64,000 bases of DNA from Anagrus nilaparvatae. Taxonomy: Eukaryota > Arthropoda > Insecta > Hymenoptera > Mymaridae. The position numbers were made by a program, and so were the translations under genes. Position 1 is the first letter of the stretch. The number at the start of each line of letters is the position of its first letter. The stretch is taken from the NCBI GenBank assembly GCA_022575985.1, contig JAKSXM010000258.1, positions 310,001 through 374,000 of the forward strand, written 5' to 3'. Below the pieces are notes generated by a model, which worked only from the letters and a program-made list of their open reading frames with translations, had not been told where the DNA came from and ran no database searches. Positions 1-11,265 of the stretch are shown here, one piece after another.

Positions 1-112
1 AGTTTTGAAATTCAAAATCGATTTTTTTTTTTAATTGATTTGTGTTCAAAAAGTATTCAAGAATATGCAAAAAAAAATTTAAATGAATCCCGCAAATAAT
101 AAAGAAGTGACA

Positions 113-541
113 GCGCCTGGAAGTGAATGTGTCAGTGCTATAGAATACAAGATCCGAAACTTTAAACGTGTTTTTCTCAGAACGAACTTTTTGAAAGCGC
201 GCCGCACGATAACAAAAAAACTACTCCGATTTCCATCAATTTTTTTTTAATCAATTAGTTATGAAATTTTACACAAAGTGAACTACAATGAACCTATGAT
301 CGGAGAATTTTTTTGGTCTCTATGCACTGTTTTGTTGCTAAAAATACGGTCATATTTCGACTTTTTTCTATTTACCTTCATAACTTTTTTAATTTTTAAT
401 ATTTTTCATTGATTGTAGTTCACTTTATGCAAAAATTCATGTGCTTGATGTTGTTTTTTTTTTTTATTTTAGACGATTCTAAACCGAGTTATCATGCGGC
501 CCGATGTGGAACTTTTTTTTTAGACACCAACTTCAGCGCTA
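113..541. repeat. Imperfect foldback repeat
   Basis: The two halves are imperfect reverse complements. AGCGCCTGGAAGTGAATGTGT near the left end mirrors GACACCAACTTCAGCGCT at the right end. CGCACGATAAC (about 203-213) mirrors GTTATCATGCGG, and AGTGAACTACAATGAA mirrors CATTGATTGTAGTTCACTT. No coding potential is seen. It is probably an old non-autonomous inverted-repeat element. Confidence 0.6.
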
Positions 542-901
542 TCTCATCACATGTAAAAAAATAGATAATAAAAAAAAATTTTTTTTTGTGTTCATTATAA
601 GTATATAAAACAGCTATAAAAAAATCTTTTTATTATGCAATAAACTTTTTGAGAAAATCAATCTGAAAAATAACGTTATTTTTACTCAAAACTGGGAGAA
701 TGTACCCTTAAGGTAAACGCAAAAGTTTAACTTATATGAATGAACTTTAAAAAATTTTTTTAAATATGTGTAATAAATATCGATAACAATTTTATATCTA
801 TACAAATCTTCATCATCGGGGGGTACGCCATGCAAGTTCTTCATTAAATGATAATGGATCAGGTAAAGGTTTGCCTTCATACCCAGTTGGCACAATTTTT
901 A

Positions 902-3900
902 TTTTGAATTCAATTCGATTCAATATAAATTCCGAAAATGATAGTATAAATGAGTTCAAAACGAGTTCAAAATGAATTCAAGAAAGTTCAGAATGAGCTC
1001 AAAATAAATACAAATATTAAAGAAAATAATTTTGATAATTTAATCTTATTATACCCTTAACAGGGCCAATTAAACACTTAGGGGGCCTATAGGCAGAAAT
1101 ATGGCGGAGGCCTAATTAACTCATTAACGCCGGGGCGGAGAGTTTTGGAAGTGAGCAAAAATAAATATATACCCTTATACATTAGTTTTCACCTACAACC
1201 CTTAAATATACCCTAAAAACGGTGGTGAAAGGGGTAGGTCAGGCATTATTAGGAAATGTTTGGAAAAATAAATGAAAAAAGTAACCAATTTTATTGAAAA
1301 ATGTTTGAAAATAATATTTTTTATGTAAATTTAAGGAAACTTCGTATACATTGAGGTCTCATTCATTTTGGCCCTATTTACAACCCTTAAAAGGTGGATA
1401 GAGGTGATAGTCCAGTCAAAATACGGGTTTGGTTGTATTATCACTGGCGAACACGAAAATCGGGGTTAGTTGGCAGAGAAATTGGGGCTTCGCCCTTAAA
1501 TTTGCAAAAACTACCCCCAAAAAGAGGTTTTTTTTACATATTCGCACTTTGAGCGCTCTGATTTGAACCATACGGGTTTTTTGGGTGACTGATCAAGAAT
1601 TTTGACTTTCATAAATAATTTAAATTTCACCCCTAAATTGGCTAAAACTACCCCCGGAAAAGGGGTTTTTTTGCTATTTTCGTACTGTTAGCATCCAGGA
1701 TATGCCCGTATAGGTTTTTTGGGTCGCTAATCAAGAATTTCGGCTCCTTTTTTATTAATATTCAATATTTCACACTTAAAATAACTATAGGGTCTCCTGA
1801 GGCAGGAAATACTTGTCCTAAAATTAAAACCGTAGCTCTCGAGGAGAACCGCCCCAATTTGGGGGTTGTTGGGGGGTAAATTAAAAAAAATTTTTTTTTT
1901 AATTTAACATTTTTTACATGATATTAGACTATATATTAAAACGACGAACAAGTGAGGAACACAAAACATTTTACTCGCCTCATAGTTTTTTTTGAGTTGG
2001 AAGGCTAAAAATCACTTTTTTTCAATAACTGAAAAAAACCAATTTCTGAATTTTTTTAAATAAATTAAAATTATTTTTAATGATGGACTTATGTTTAAAA
2101 TACAAATTTTCAATATTCAAGGTCTTAGAGCAACATCAGATTCAAATTATGTTATAAATTGGATTTAAAGACGTATTTCATAGTAATTTTTCCAGTACAA
2201 TCTGAATTCGCTATTTATTTTATTATTTTACCACGCTTTTTAGGAGAAAAATCCGTTTTTTTGTTTTTTATGGTTTCATTTTTCAAGGGGCCTATTTTTT
2301 AAAGTTTCGCAGGTTTCAAGAAAAAATTTTCTGAATAATATTTACATTATTCACTTATATATTTTTTCCTTTGAAATTCAATGAAATCTCTAGTTTTTTT
2401 ATCCGGAGTTTTCCTTAGCCATAAAATCATTAGTTTCTATTTTTACTGGTTTTGTCCAATTTTATATATTTTGCTATAGTAGTCAATTTGATCCTGAAGG
2501 GTTTGAAATGTCTAAAATTTTTCTAAATAAATAAATATTGAGGGAAAAACTACTCTAGAAAATAGAAAAACTTTTTTCTGTCTTGTGGTGAAAATTCACT
2601 GACGTACCCAATTTTTTAGTTACGTGAAATTAAGATTATAGGGGAATTATATTACAAAATCTTTAATTAACTATAACTAATTTATTTTTCATCAAAAAAC
2701 AGGAAGAATCTGATATAAAAATCCCAAGTCTGTGAATTTAAAAAAAAATCCAATATTTAACATTTGAGTTGCTCTTATAAGACCTTGAAAATTGAAAATT
2801 TGTATTTTTTGGTCCTAAATAAACTTATTTAGTACATTATAATTACAAAAATCATGTAAAAAATGTTAAATTAAAAAAAAAAAAATTAATGTACCCCCCA
2901 ACAACCTCCAAATCAGGGTGGTTCTCCTCGAGAGCTACGGTTTTAATTTTAGGACAAGTATTTCCTGCCTCAGGAGACCCTATAGAATCAGAAAATACCA
3001 GAGATTTTTAGGGGAATCGTCGTGAAACTTTTTTCGTATTCCAGACCACTTTGCCTTCTGAGCCTAGAAATTAGACCCCCTAAAACTGGGGAGGGGGGAG
3101 GTGGTTTTTGTTTCCGGCCACCATCAGATTGGATCTGTAATTAATTGGTCACGAATTTCGGGGTCTTTTCCGGGAGAAATATGCGGAATACTCTTAAATT
3201 TGCAAAAAATAGAAAAAACACCTCTTTTAGAGTTATTTTGCTAATTTAAGGGTGAATTTTAGATTAATCATAAAAAATTCCCTCAAATTCTTGATTAGCG
3301 ACCCATAAAACTCGTACGGGCCTGATCTCGTACAGGTCGCTCAAAGTGTAAAAATAGCAAAACCCCCTTTTAGGGGTAATTTTTGCTAATTTAAGGGTGA
3401 AATATTAATTATTCAAGAAAAATTCCCAAAAATTCTTGATCAGCGACCCAAAAAACTTATAGTAGAGCAAATCTCATATTGGCCAGTGAAAATACACCTC
3501 GTTCCCGCGATTTGACTAGAGTATAGGGCAATTTTGCAATATAAATTGTTAATATAAAAAATTTGCCACTAATTTAAAACCCTAGAAAAATGATTAGCTA
3601 AATTAGGATTAGTCACCTAATGAATTGACATCGCAAGTAAAATGTGATTTATAAATAATATAAGCCACAAGAATATGAACATAAATCAGGAAAAAATTTC
3701 CCACTATTTTTTTCTGTATTTTTTTTTGTAACAAATAAACTAACAAAAAAATTAATTAAAATTTATAAGTCAGAAAAAAAATTATTTTTTCTCATGTAGG
3801 TAATTATATTTTAATATGAGCTCGGATATACATTTACATAAAAAATGACCCCCGAAGGTTTTTCTTGGACCACCAGTTCCATGATTATTATTATTATTTT

Positions 3901-4141
3901 CATGCTAAATTATTATTATTTTTATGCTAAATTCTATTTGTGAGTATAGTTTTCTTTTCTGAAAAATATTTCAATTACATTGCGTTGATCATTTCGAATT
4001 CAGAATGAGCTCAAATTGAATTCAGAAAGTACTCTCAATTTGACTACAAAATGAACTTTTCTTGAGTAGTGTCTGATCTATTCCTGAATTCAAATTGAAC
4101 TCTTTTCTTGAAAATGAATTCATTCTGAACTCATTTTGAAT
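902..4141. repeat. Outer subterminal GAATTC/GAGTTC repeats around a nested foldback
   Basis: Degenerate short repeats of the type GAGTTCAAAATGAATTCA lie at about 902-1010. They recur at about 3995-4141, where the last copies run in the opposite orientation (GAACTCATTTTGAATT). They bracket the foldback described separately, so they may be the subterminal repeats of one larger element. The outer limits are uncertain and no target duplication was recognised. Confidence 0.4.
1440..3470. repeat. Large foldback with tandem-repeat arms
   Basis: The arms carry two or more copies of a roughly 120-bp unit. The unit contains a CTACCCCCAAAAAG-like core, a long T run and GGGTCGCTAATCAAGAATTT (left arm 1497-1745, reversed in the right arm about 3235-3460). 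The inner part, 1785-2985, is a sharper inverted repeat. CTATAGGGTCTCCTGAGG at 1785 mirrors CCTCAGGAGACCCTATAG ending at 2985, and each inner arm is about 110 bp. Part of the interior (about 2710-2840) resembles 59170-59285. No protein is encoded. Confidence 0.75.
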
Positions 4142-4166
4142 TATTTGTGGGTAGCGATCTTACTCG

Positions 4167-4530
4167 ACACGAAAAAAATTGAGCACATCACACTTTTTGA
4201 ACACCGAAATTAAAACACACAAAACTCAACACAGTATATTTTTAACACTAATTGCACACGATTTAAATTAAACACAAATTTTTTCAGCACATTTTATTTC
4301 ACACAAATTCAACATAAAAAACTGAGTTTTTACACAAAAAAAATTGAACACATCATCTTTGAACGCCGAAATTAAAACATGCAAAACTCATCACGCATTA
4401 ATATTTTAATATTTTTTTTACATTATTTTTTGCACACCATTCAAATATAACACAAAATTTTTCTACACGTTTTATTCGACACAAACATTAAATTTTTTAT
4501 GCAAATCGTGTAAAAACGAATTAAATTTCA
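4167..4530. repeat. Tandem 165-bp 'acac' repeat, two copies
   Basis: Two diverged direct copies, offset by about 165 bp, share AAATTGAACACATCA, a GAACACCGAAATTAAAACA-like stretch and ACAAAACTCA. The same family appears as an inverted pair at 16969-17300. Confidence 0.6.
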
Positions 4531-6883
4531 GTTTTTTAATTATTTCGATAAGACCTTTAATTTGGTAGGGTCAAAAGGTGCATAAACCTTTTACGTTATT
4601 TAATAAATCCAAAAAAACCATCGGGGGCTACCTGTAATCCCGCAAAAACTTTGCAATTAAATTTTACAGCTTACTTTTAATTGCTTTTAACGAAACTGGT
4701 ACCAAATACCGAATATCGGATACATTTAATATATATATCGGAGTTCTTAATATCGAATATCGATAAATATCTGAAAAAATTATATGAATGAAATTTTATG
4801 AAATAATAAAGTCTACTTTTTCTTTATAATACCAATATAGAAAACCCGTAAAACGCAAAAAAACCATTTATTGACCTTTTTATGGACAAATTTAGAAGTA
4901 TTCTCAAGGTAGTAGGAAATTAATATTTTCCTTCCATAATATCAACCTAGAAATTAAGGGATTCTGACTAATTTTGAAAAGCGCGGGTAAATGGGCAGAA
5001 CTTCAATGGCCCGACTGCTCGACATGCCCCCTCCGATCCAGACTCAACTCAATAAGGTACCGAAAAATGTTAAATGTAAACTGAGCATATTTTGGCCTTA
5101 TCTAAAAATCTAAACTATTCAGCGGTGTCATACTTTCAATTTTTTTTTTTTTTGCGAAAAGCTGGCTAACTTTGTGGACCCATAACTTTTTCCTGACCCC
5201 GCGTCCAAAAAAACTAGGATACGAAGGTGAGCATGTTTTGGCTTTGGCTATCTCTGAACGAAAATTTAGCTGTCATACTTACATGAGCTGTTTACCTTAG
5301 CCATCTCCTTAACTATTATAGATAGTCTTGATAAAATTATGTTGTTGAAAATTTACAACAAATAGAGCTGTTTTGAAAAATTAAATAATTTGTCTAAATT
5401 TAGCAATCGGCTATATTGTTTAACTGATTGCGTAAATAATTTTTCATCAGAAGAAGAATGTACATATATTTGTATAATTTTAGTTATTTTGGAAATATTT
5501 ACCATATATATAAGCAATATTGAATAAACAAAATTTTAAAGTTTTGAAAATAAGTGATTGCAAGTACAAATATTGTCTTAAAAACTAAATACTATTTCTT
5601 TTGTTTATAATTTAAAAATCTTATCAATAAAATTCTGATAAATATATTTTTTTAAATTTATAATTACGATTTAAAATTTTCGGCGGTATTCGAATAATTT
5701 AAATGATTTTACTTTCAAAAAAAATAAACGATGCTAAATGCAAGACTGGTTGATAAGACTGGTTTAGCAATATTATTGTTAATAAATATTTTATGCAAAT
5801 GTTAATAGAAGGAAATATTCTACCGCAATAAAAATTAAAAAAAAAATGTGTATTTATAAAATATTGCTCAAAATTATAATAGGAATGGATCAGGGGCGGA
5901 TCCAGAGTTGTACTCTATAGGGAGGGGGGGAGCAAATTTCCAAAAAATACGTCTTAAAATTATAAAATTTCCAAAAAACATACAAAATTTACGCTTGTAG
6001 CTGTCACAATGATCTACTTTATCATTTTTTTCGCTTTTTATACATCCTATCCTAAAAATGAGTTAGTCATCGATACGGTAACTATATGTACATTGTTATC
6101 GCTAAAAGAGTCATTCTGATTGGTTCTCGCAATAATGTACACAATACATACATAACATACATGCAAATTTTAAAAACATTAACATTAACACAACTCAAAA
6201 AGTTCACCCTGTTTTCTTGCAGAGTCGAAATCAAAGACACTATACTGATATAGACGGAGCTAGTCCATTTAAAACCTATAAGTTGAAATTTGTAAAGAAA
6301 GAAAAAGAGGCACATAAAATTTTTTCAAGGTTTTTATCGGATTACTCTTTCTAATAGTTACTTACGGTAAAAAAGTAGGATAGTCTTTGAGGGGAAATAT
6401 TCAGGTAATTGAGGAGAATATTCTGTAAAGGGAAACAATAAAAAAAAAATAATCACAGCAGGTTGTGAAAAAAATTTTTTGTTTTTTTTCCTTTTGACTT
6501 TTTTTCAGTTTACAAATTTTTAAATGCAATTTTTTTTAGTAAATATTATTTATTAATATCATTTTACAAAAAATTAAATACAGAAAAGTTTTTGTAATAT
6601 TTCACTTATATTATCTTGTAATTAAATATTAAATATTAAATTATACATTTAATTGTCATATCATTTACATAAAAATATTTATTATTTATGCATAAAAAAG
6701 AAACTATAAATTTGTTGTTTTTATTTTTGAATAATTATATTATTATTTTTCAAAAAATTAGTTTATATGTAGTTTTTAAATTATAAAAATATTACAATCT
6801 AAAACTTAAAAATTTACTGAGTAGGCCGAAAATAATTAACTGTAAATTTATAAAATTAATGAAAAAATTTGAGTAAAATTATT
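4531..6883. other. AT-rich interval without a recognised gene
   Basis: No convincing reading frame on either strand. It contains A/T-rich low-complexity stretches and a short GC-richer patch at 4985-5060. A GGGGCGGATCCAGAG motif at about 5893 is followed by a G run, which looks like the end of a degraded transposon. The rest is unassigned. Confidence 0.5.
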
Positions 6884-8239
6884 TCATTCGCCACGAAATA
6901 AGGTAATTTTGTTATTTAACATTCTAATTTTATCTTTTTCACTGAGCAATAAGAAACATTCATGATGTAGACGTATAGCAAAATATTTTTGTAAGATTAG
7001 TCTAATTAATTGATTTTGGTGATCATATAAAAAGGCTTGGTCATATAAATGATCGTTAGCCTCGAAAAAAGAAGCTGGTAGCAATTGAATTGTAGCTATA
7101 GTCATGGTTAAAATAATTTTTTTAGTAGTGAAAATATAATGTTTTTGAACACGAAAAACTTTTTCACCCAGTTTACAAATTTTTGTTACGAATTCAGAAG
7201 GAAAAATTAATCCACCACGATTTTTGATTTTTATTAATCGTGAATTTTTATTTTCATTTGCAGCAAATAATTTTTTTTTGCATTCAGAACATTTTATTTT
7301 CTTTGATATATTTTTAACTATAGATCCCGAAATATATTCTACTATATCATCGATAAATTCATTTGAAAAACATTCTTTGATATTACTAAAATTGTTATAA
7401 AATCTTAGAAAATCTGAATCAGTAAAATCTAAAAATTCGTCATGCAAATCTTTTGGTATCAATGTGGATATTGGTTCACTAGAAGTTTGTACTTTTTTTT
7501 TACCTGAAACACTGAGCATTAGTGTGTTATCTTGAGGGATACAGTTTGCTGTTAAAGGAACGGCTATATTTGTATGCAGCATTAACTTTTTATAAGACGA
7601 TGTTAGTTGACGACAAGTTGGATTATTGTTACATCCATTTGCTTGTCTAAAGCATGCAAATAAATGCTCAAGATGATCTTGTGATAATTTAAAAGTTAAT
7701 AAGTATGAGATGATTTTCTGAGAATGAAGTTCTTCATACATTTTAATAAGATTTCTCAAGCAAATAATGAATCCGAAATATCCGGTCTTCAAACGTGAAT
7801 CAATTATACTTTTCGTTATCATTTCTCCCTTTTTAGTTCTTATTTTAATTTTTAAATTCTTAATATATGATATATAACCCTCGCATTTTTTTTTAATATC
7901 TGAAATATTGGTTTCAGAAACAGGTAATCGCGTTTTTGATTTATTAAATTTATTTTTCGAATTCAGAAGATCAAAAATATCATTAAACGTTCTGCAAAAT
8001 TTTGCAGTTGTTGACGCACCTTGGAAAAGTTTAATTGACTTTACTGGTTCATTTTTTTCTAAATATTCTAAAGTATCTGCGGTAGAAGTACTTAGTAATT
8101 GAGTTGCTAAGAAAACTCGCATTACTTCATTACGAAAAAAAATATGCCGCCTTGTTAATTTGTTGCCAAATCTGAGTCTTAAATTTTTTTGCAGGTTTAA
8201 GATTTTTATAACGTATCTAAAATTAATTATTTTTCCTTT
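6884..8239 (-). CDS. Transposase final exon, 3' part: insertion domain and last catalytic residue
   Basis: In frame with the upstream part (8242 and 8122 differ by 120). It starts with KGKIINFRYVIKILNLQK and continues to LSTSTADTLEYL, GASTTAKFCRTFNDIFDLLNS, KTGYFGFIICLRNL and LSQDHLEHLFACFRQANG. The D-x2-E in SQDHLE fits the final acidic residues known for P-type transposases. NNNPTCRQL is another family signature. The frame ends naturally at 6884. On its own this piece lacks the first catalytic residues. Confidence 0.9.
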   Translation of the reverse strand, partial: KGKIINFRYVIKILNLQKNLRLRFGNKLTRRHIFFRNEVMRVFLATQLLSTSTADTLEYLEKNEPVKSIKLFQGASTTAKFCRTFNDIFDLLNSKNKFNKSKTRLPVSETNISDIKKKCEGYISYIKNLKIKIRTKKGEMITKSIIDSRLKTGYFGFIICLRNLIKMYEELHSQKIISYLLTFKLSQDHLEHLFACFRQANGCNNNPTCRQLTSSYKKLMLHTNIAVPLTANCIPQDNTLMLSVSGKKKVQTSSEPISTLIPKDLHDEFLDFTDSDFLRFYNNFSNIKECFSNEFIDDIVEYISGSIVKNISKKIKCSECKKKLFAANENKNSRLIKIKNRGGLIFPSEFVTKICKLGEKVFRVQKHYIFTTKKIILTMTIATIQLLPASFFEANDHLYDQAFLYDHQNQLIRLILQKYFAIRLHHECFLLLSEKDKIRMLNNKITLFRGE

Positions 8240-8242
8240 TCA

Positions 8243-9040
8243 ATTAGAATTAATTTTATTGTCATCAATTATTATCCCCTTATTACCAAATACATTCCTA
8301 ACTAGTTTAATCATATGACTAGGATCGTAAAACAAATAGATCACCTCTTGAGTTGTAGGATGTTTAAAGCTTGCTTGCACAGCATCTACAGATCTGCGAA
8401 GCAGCTTTGCGCCTAAATATTCGCACATAGCTATGTTTGATGATATACCGTCAAAACTCATTGATTTTACAATAATATTACGCTTACCAAGTTCAATTAA
8501 AGCATTTTTAACTAAAATACCTTTTTCATCGCCGGATAAGGCATCGATAAAATAATAGGCAATAGGCATTTTAAAACTACCATTAATACAAACTAATAGA
8601 ATGACAAAGCAATGCGTAGCCTGAGCGGGCATTTCATCGGCTTTTGGTGGTGCAAATAAATGCGATTCTGATCCTAAATCAACAAATCCTACGAACTCTT
8701 TTCCATTCCATTCAACTCGTTTTCTAATGCTTAATTCGTCTACTGTCATATTAAAAACATAAGTTTTACCATCATTTTTTGCTTGAACTACCTTTTCTTC
8801 TATTAAGTTTATATTATCAAAACTTAATCCTGGCTTACATTCAATATGTTTTACCCAGTTTTGAAGCGTTTTAGGATGTGGTAAATTCTTGCCTAAACTT
8901 TTTCTTGTATACTTATATGCACGAGGAGAATAATAGTGCAAATCTCTTGAGAAAGTTTTCAATTCATCTGTATACTTGTCAGTTTTGTTATTTGAGGATA
9001 GTCTTCCAAGTAAATCTTTAATAAAAGGTGGCAATTTTTG
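8243..9040 (-). CDS. Transposase final exon, 5' part: RNase H-like core
   Basis: Starts after a TTCAACAG acceptor with QKLPPFIKDLL. It contains TVDELSIRK and SFDGISSN, which correspond in position and context to the first two catalytic Asp residues of P-element/THAP9 enzymes. YDPSHMIKLVRN, a conserved family block, follows. Translation stops at a TGA (8240-8242). The same frame then continues without another stop for 452 codons, so the TGA is a lesion rather than a gene end. Confidence 0.9.
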
Positions 9041-9122
9041 CTGTTGAAATAATAAAATAAATTAGTAAAATTAATTTTTTTTAATTTAGATTAAGATTTT
9101 CATTTAAAAATTTTTGACATAC

Positions 9123-9426
9123 CTTATTTATGATTACTGAATCTCCTTTTTCGATAAAACAACTTTCTTTTTTATCTTTCAGTTTTTTCATTTCCCTTTT
9201 TAAAGAAAGATAATTTTTTTTTAATCTTATTATTTGACTATTTTTCAAATACTGATTTCGGCTTGTTTCTTTTCTGAATAGGTTAAATTTTTGCCAACTT
9301 CGGTCCGAAGTGAAATCAGTCTCGATAAACTTTTCGCTTGAAAGTAAAATTTTACTTTTTTTTTTAGCGTTTGAATAAAAAATATTTTTTTCATCATTCA
9401 AAGGTTTTGTTTCTTTTTCTAAAGGA
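9123..9426 (-). CDS. Transposase exon 6: coiled-coil region
   Basis: Acceptor TTTTTCAG, donor GTATGT after VIINK. It encodes a Lys/Glu/Leu-rich segment (LKKNYLSLKREMKKLKDKKE) with heptad-like spacing. This matches the coiled-coil dimerisation region that follows the THAP finger in P-type transposases. Confidence 0.7.
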
Positions 9427-9495
9427 CTGAAAAATAAAAAATGTTAAATGAATTTATAATCTGGAAATAAAATACAAAAAAATAAAATAATTTAC

Positions 9496-9578
9496 CGAAT
9501 TTTTTCGTTTTCAAAAGCTTCATGTAGTTTCGCTTTAAAGTTGTCTTAGGTTCGTTTGCAACTAAAAGCTCTAAATCG
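9496..9578 (-). pseudogene. Duplicated transposase linker exon with 1-nt deletion
   Basis: This exon is 83 nt against 84 nt for its neighbour at 9671-9754. Both share the pattern CTTT..GTTG..GACGAACC..AC.TTAA and end in GCTTTTGAAAACGAAAA. One base is missing just before GCTTTTGAAAAC, so inclusion throws the downstream reading frame off. The acceptor (TTTTTAG) and donor (GTAAAT) look usable. Skipping this exon keeps the frame open. Confidence 0.6.
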
Positions 9579-9670
9579 CTAAAAATTTGTTTAAAAGTTA
9601 AAAATTATTCAAGTTATAAAAATGAAAGGCAAAAAAAATAATATTTAGTAACAGATATATAAAAAATTAC

Positions 9671-9754
9671 CTGATATTTTCATTTTCAAAAGCTTTTTTG
9701 CAGCTCCGCGTTAAGGTTGATTCTGGTTCGTCAACTGATGAAAGTTTTATATTG
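9671..9754 (-). CDS. Transposase exon 4: linker (intact member of a duplicated pair)
   Basis: An 84-nt exon between TTTTTCAG and GTAATT. It encodes NIKLSSVDEPESTLT followed by CKKAFENENI. It is clearly homologous to the exon at 9496-9578. Its 3' phase also fits directly onto the exon starting at 9426. Confidence 0.6.
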
Positions 9755-9804
9755 CTGAAAAATTTTATTAGAGTTAAAAAAATAAAAAATTATTTAACTG
9801 ATTA

Positions 9805-10548
9805 CCGTCGGCGCGGCCAAAACGTGGCACTTCAATTTTTTCCAAGTTTTTTCGGGTTAAATTTTTATAAAAAGAAATAAAATAAAAATGGTTTCTAGTC
9901 CAAAATCTTATTGGCAATTCAGTTTTATGGTCATTTTTGGTGTACAACCCTTCAGGAAAAGTGTACAAAGCGTAGAAACTTCAAAAACATGCCTTTTTTA
10001 CCCTATTTTGCATCCAAAACGTGCCACTTTATCAGCAGCCTAAAAATACTCCCGATACAGTTTTTCATGTAAAAAGAAAGCCTTTTACGAAAATTGATTT
10101 TGCACCCCTTTTCGACCTGATTTTGCACCCCTAGATGAAGTTTTATGATTTCTTATGGTCATATTTGGAATCAGCAGCCTAAAAAACCCCCCGATACAGT
10201 TTTTCATGTAAAAAGAAAGCCTTTTACGAAAATTTATTTTGCACCCCTTTTCACCCTGATTTTGCACCCCTAGATGAAGTTTTATGACTTTTTATGGTCA
10301 TATTTGGAATCAGCAGCCTAAAAAACCCCCCGATACAGTTTTTCATGTAAAAAGAAAGCCTTTTACAAAAATTGATTTTTCACCCCATTTCACCCTAATT
10401 TTCCACCCCTAGATGAAGTTGTATGATTTTTTTTATGGTCATATTTGAAATCAGCAACCACAAAAACCCCCAGATGTAAATTTAGAGCTTGTAATAATAA
10501 AAAGTTTCAGAATTATAATAAAGTGGCACGTTTAGGCCGCGCCAGCGG
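9805..10548. mobile_element. TA-flanked MITE in transposase intron
   Basis: Inverted termini of about 25 bp: GGCGCGGCCAAAACGTGGCA at the left mirrors TGCCACGTTTAGGCCGCGCC (as read on the complementary strand) at the right. TA dinucleotides flank both ends (9803-9804 and 10549-10550), as for Tc1/mariner-type MITEs. No transposase is encoded. It sits wholly inside the intron between exons 3 and 4, in line with insertion after the gene structure existed. Confidence 0.8.
10030..10490. repeat. 139-bp tandem repeat, about 3.3 copies
   Basis: TAGATGAAG recurs at 10132, 10271 and 10410, exactly 139 bp apart each time. Each unit also has CAGCAGCCTAAAAAACCCCC, a GATACAGTTTTTCATG stretch and TTTTGCACCCC. 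It fills most of the MITE interior. Confidence 0.9.
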
Positions 10549-10612
10549 TATTTGGTTTAAAAAAAATAGTTAGTTAATTAATTAATTAATTAATTAGCAA
10601 ACAAAATTAAAC

Positions 10613-10675
10613 CTTATGATTCTTGGCTTGGGTTCATTAGACCTTTTTTGGTTATTTTCCATTGTCAGAGGCAAC
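10613..10675 (-). CDS. Transposase exon 3: short linker
   Basis: A 63-nt exon between a TTTAG acceptor and a GTTTAA donor. It encodes a basic, Asn/Lys-rich linker (PLTMENNQKRSNEPKPR) and keeps phase on both sides. No domain assigned. Confidence 0.55.
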
Positions 10676-10754
10676 CTAAATAATATTTTAGTAAAATATA
10701 AGATTAATTATTTTTTTACACGTTATTATTTTAAAAAGTATTAAACTATAATAC

Positions 10755-10991
10755 CGAGGATAATTTTCTTGAAAAGCTTCAGTTACATTAAGAGTATCAT
10801 TAGTATTTTCTTTTTCTAAGTAAATATCTGGTATTGCAGTTTTCTTAAGATGTGTAGACACTAACCCTGTAACTGATGTCTTATAATTTTCTTTACTAAA
10901 GTGCATACTACATATTTTTGCATTATCGGACACTTTTTCAATTCCAATAGCTTTCAACCATTTTTCTTTATTAGTTTCATCTTTTGGAAAT
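10755..10991 (-). CDS. Transposase exon 2: second half of THAP zinc finger
   Basis: Follows a TTTTTTAAG acceptor. It encodes KEKWLKAIGIEKV, then ICSMHFSKENY (the C-x2-H of the C2CH finger), then LKKTAIPDIYL, which matches the L-x3-AVPTIF end of THAP domains. The donor GTATTA follows the codons for ENYP. Confidence 0.8.
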
Positions 10992-11182
10992 CTTAAAAAA
11001 AAAAATAATAAGTAACTGGTTTTTATTTTTAATTATAATTTTAATTTTAATTGTATTTTATATATTAGTTGATTTAACTTTTTTTTATTTTTTAAAAACT
11101 GCTGAAGTTTAAATGAAAGTAATTTAAAAAAATTAAAAAATTTTAAAAATTTATTACAAAATTATAAATTTATTATACAAAC

Positions 11183-11265
11183 CCATGAAAATGTATAGAA
11201 ATTTCATCTTTATTTAGATCCCGAGAACAAGTATAAGAATATTTGCAAGCTACACAAAAAACCAT
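11183..11265 (-). CDS. Transposase exon 1: first half of THAP zinc finger
   Basis: ATG at 11265 begins MVFCVACK, the C-x2-C opening of a THAP C2CH finger, and the exon continues to SIHFHG. The donor is GTTTGT at 11182, weaker than consensus. It was chosen because joining to 10991 gives an uninterrupted HFHGFPKDE, the typical THAP 'FHxFP' segment. The ATG gives the exact THAP N-terminus, so the start is well supported. Confidence 0.75.

Larger units (their letters stand above)
6884..11265 (-). pseudogene. P-element/THAP9-type transposase gene, nearly complete, one nonsense codon
   Basis: Family role: P-element transposases are GTP-dependent cut-and-paste enzymes with an N-terminal THAP zinc finger for DNA binding, a coiled-coil linker and an RNase H-like catalytic core. 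On the minus strand I can join 11183-11265, 10755-10991, 10613-10675, 9671-9754, (9496-9578), 9123-9426 and 6884-9040. The junctions have GT/AG and compatible phases, except for the bracketed exon. The joined product has the THAP finger at the N end, a Lys-rich coiled coil in the middle and the catalytic core at the end. One TGA (8240-8242) interrupts an otherwise continuous final exon of 2.16 kb. No terminal inverted repeats or 8-bp target duplication were recognised. It could be a decaying element, a domesticated THAP9-like gene with a lesion, or carry an assembly error. Exon calls are inference from splice signals. Confidence 0.85.
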
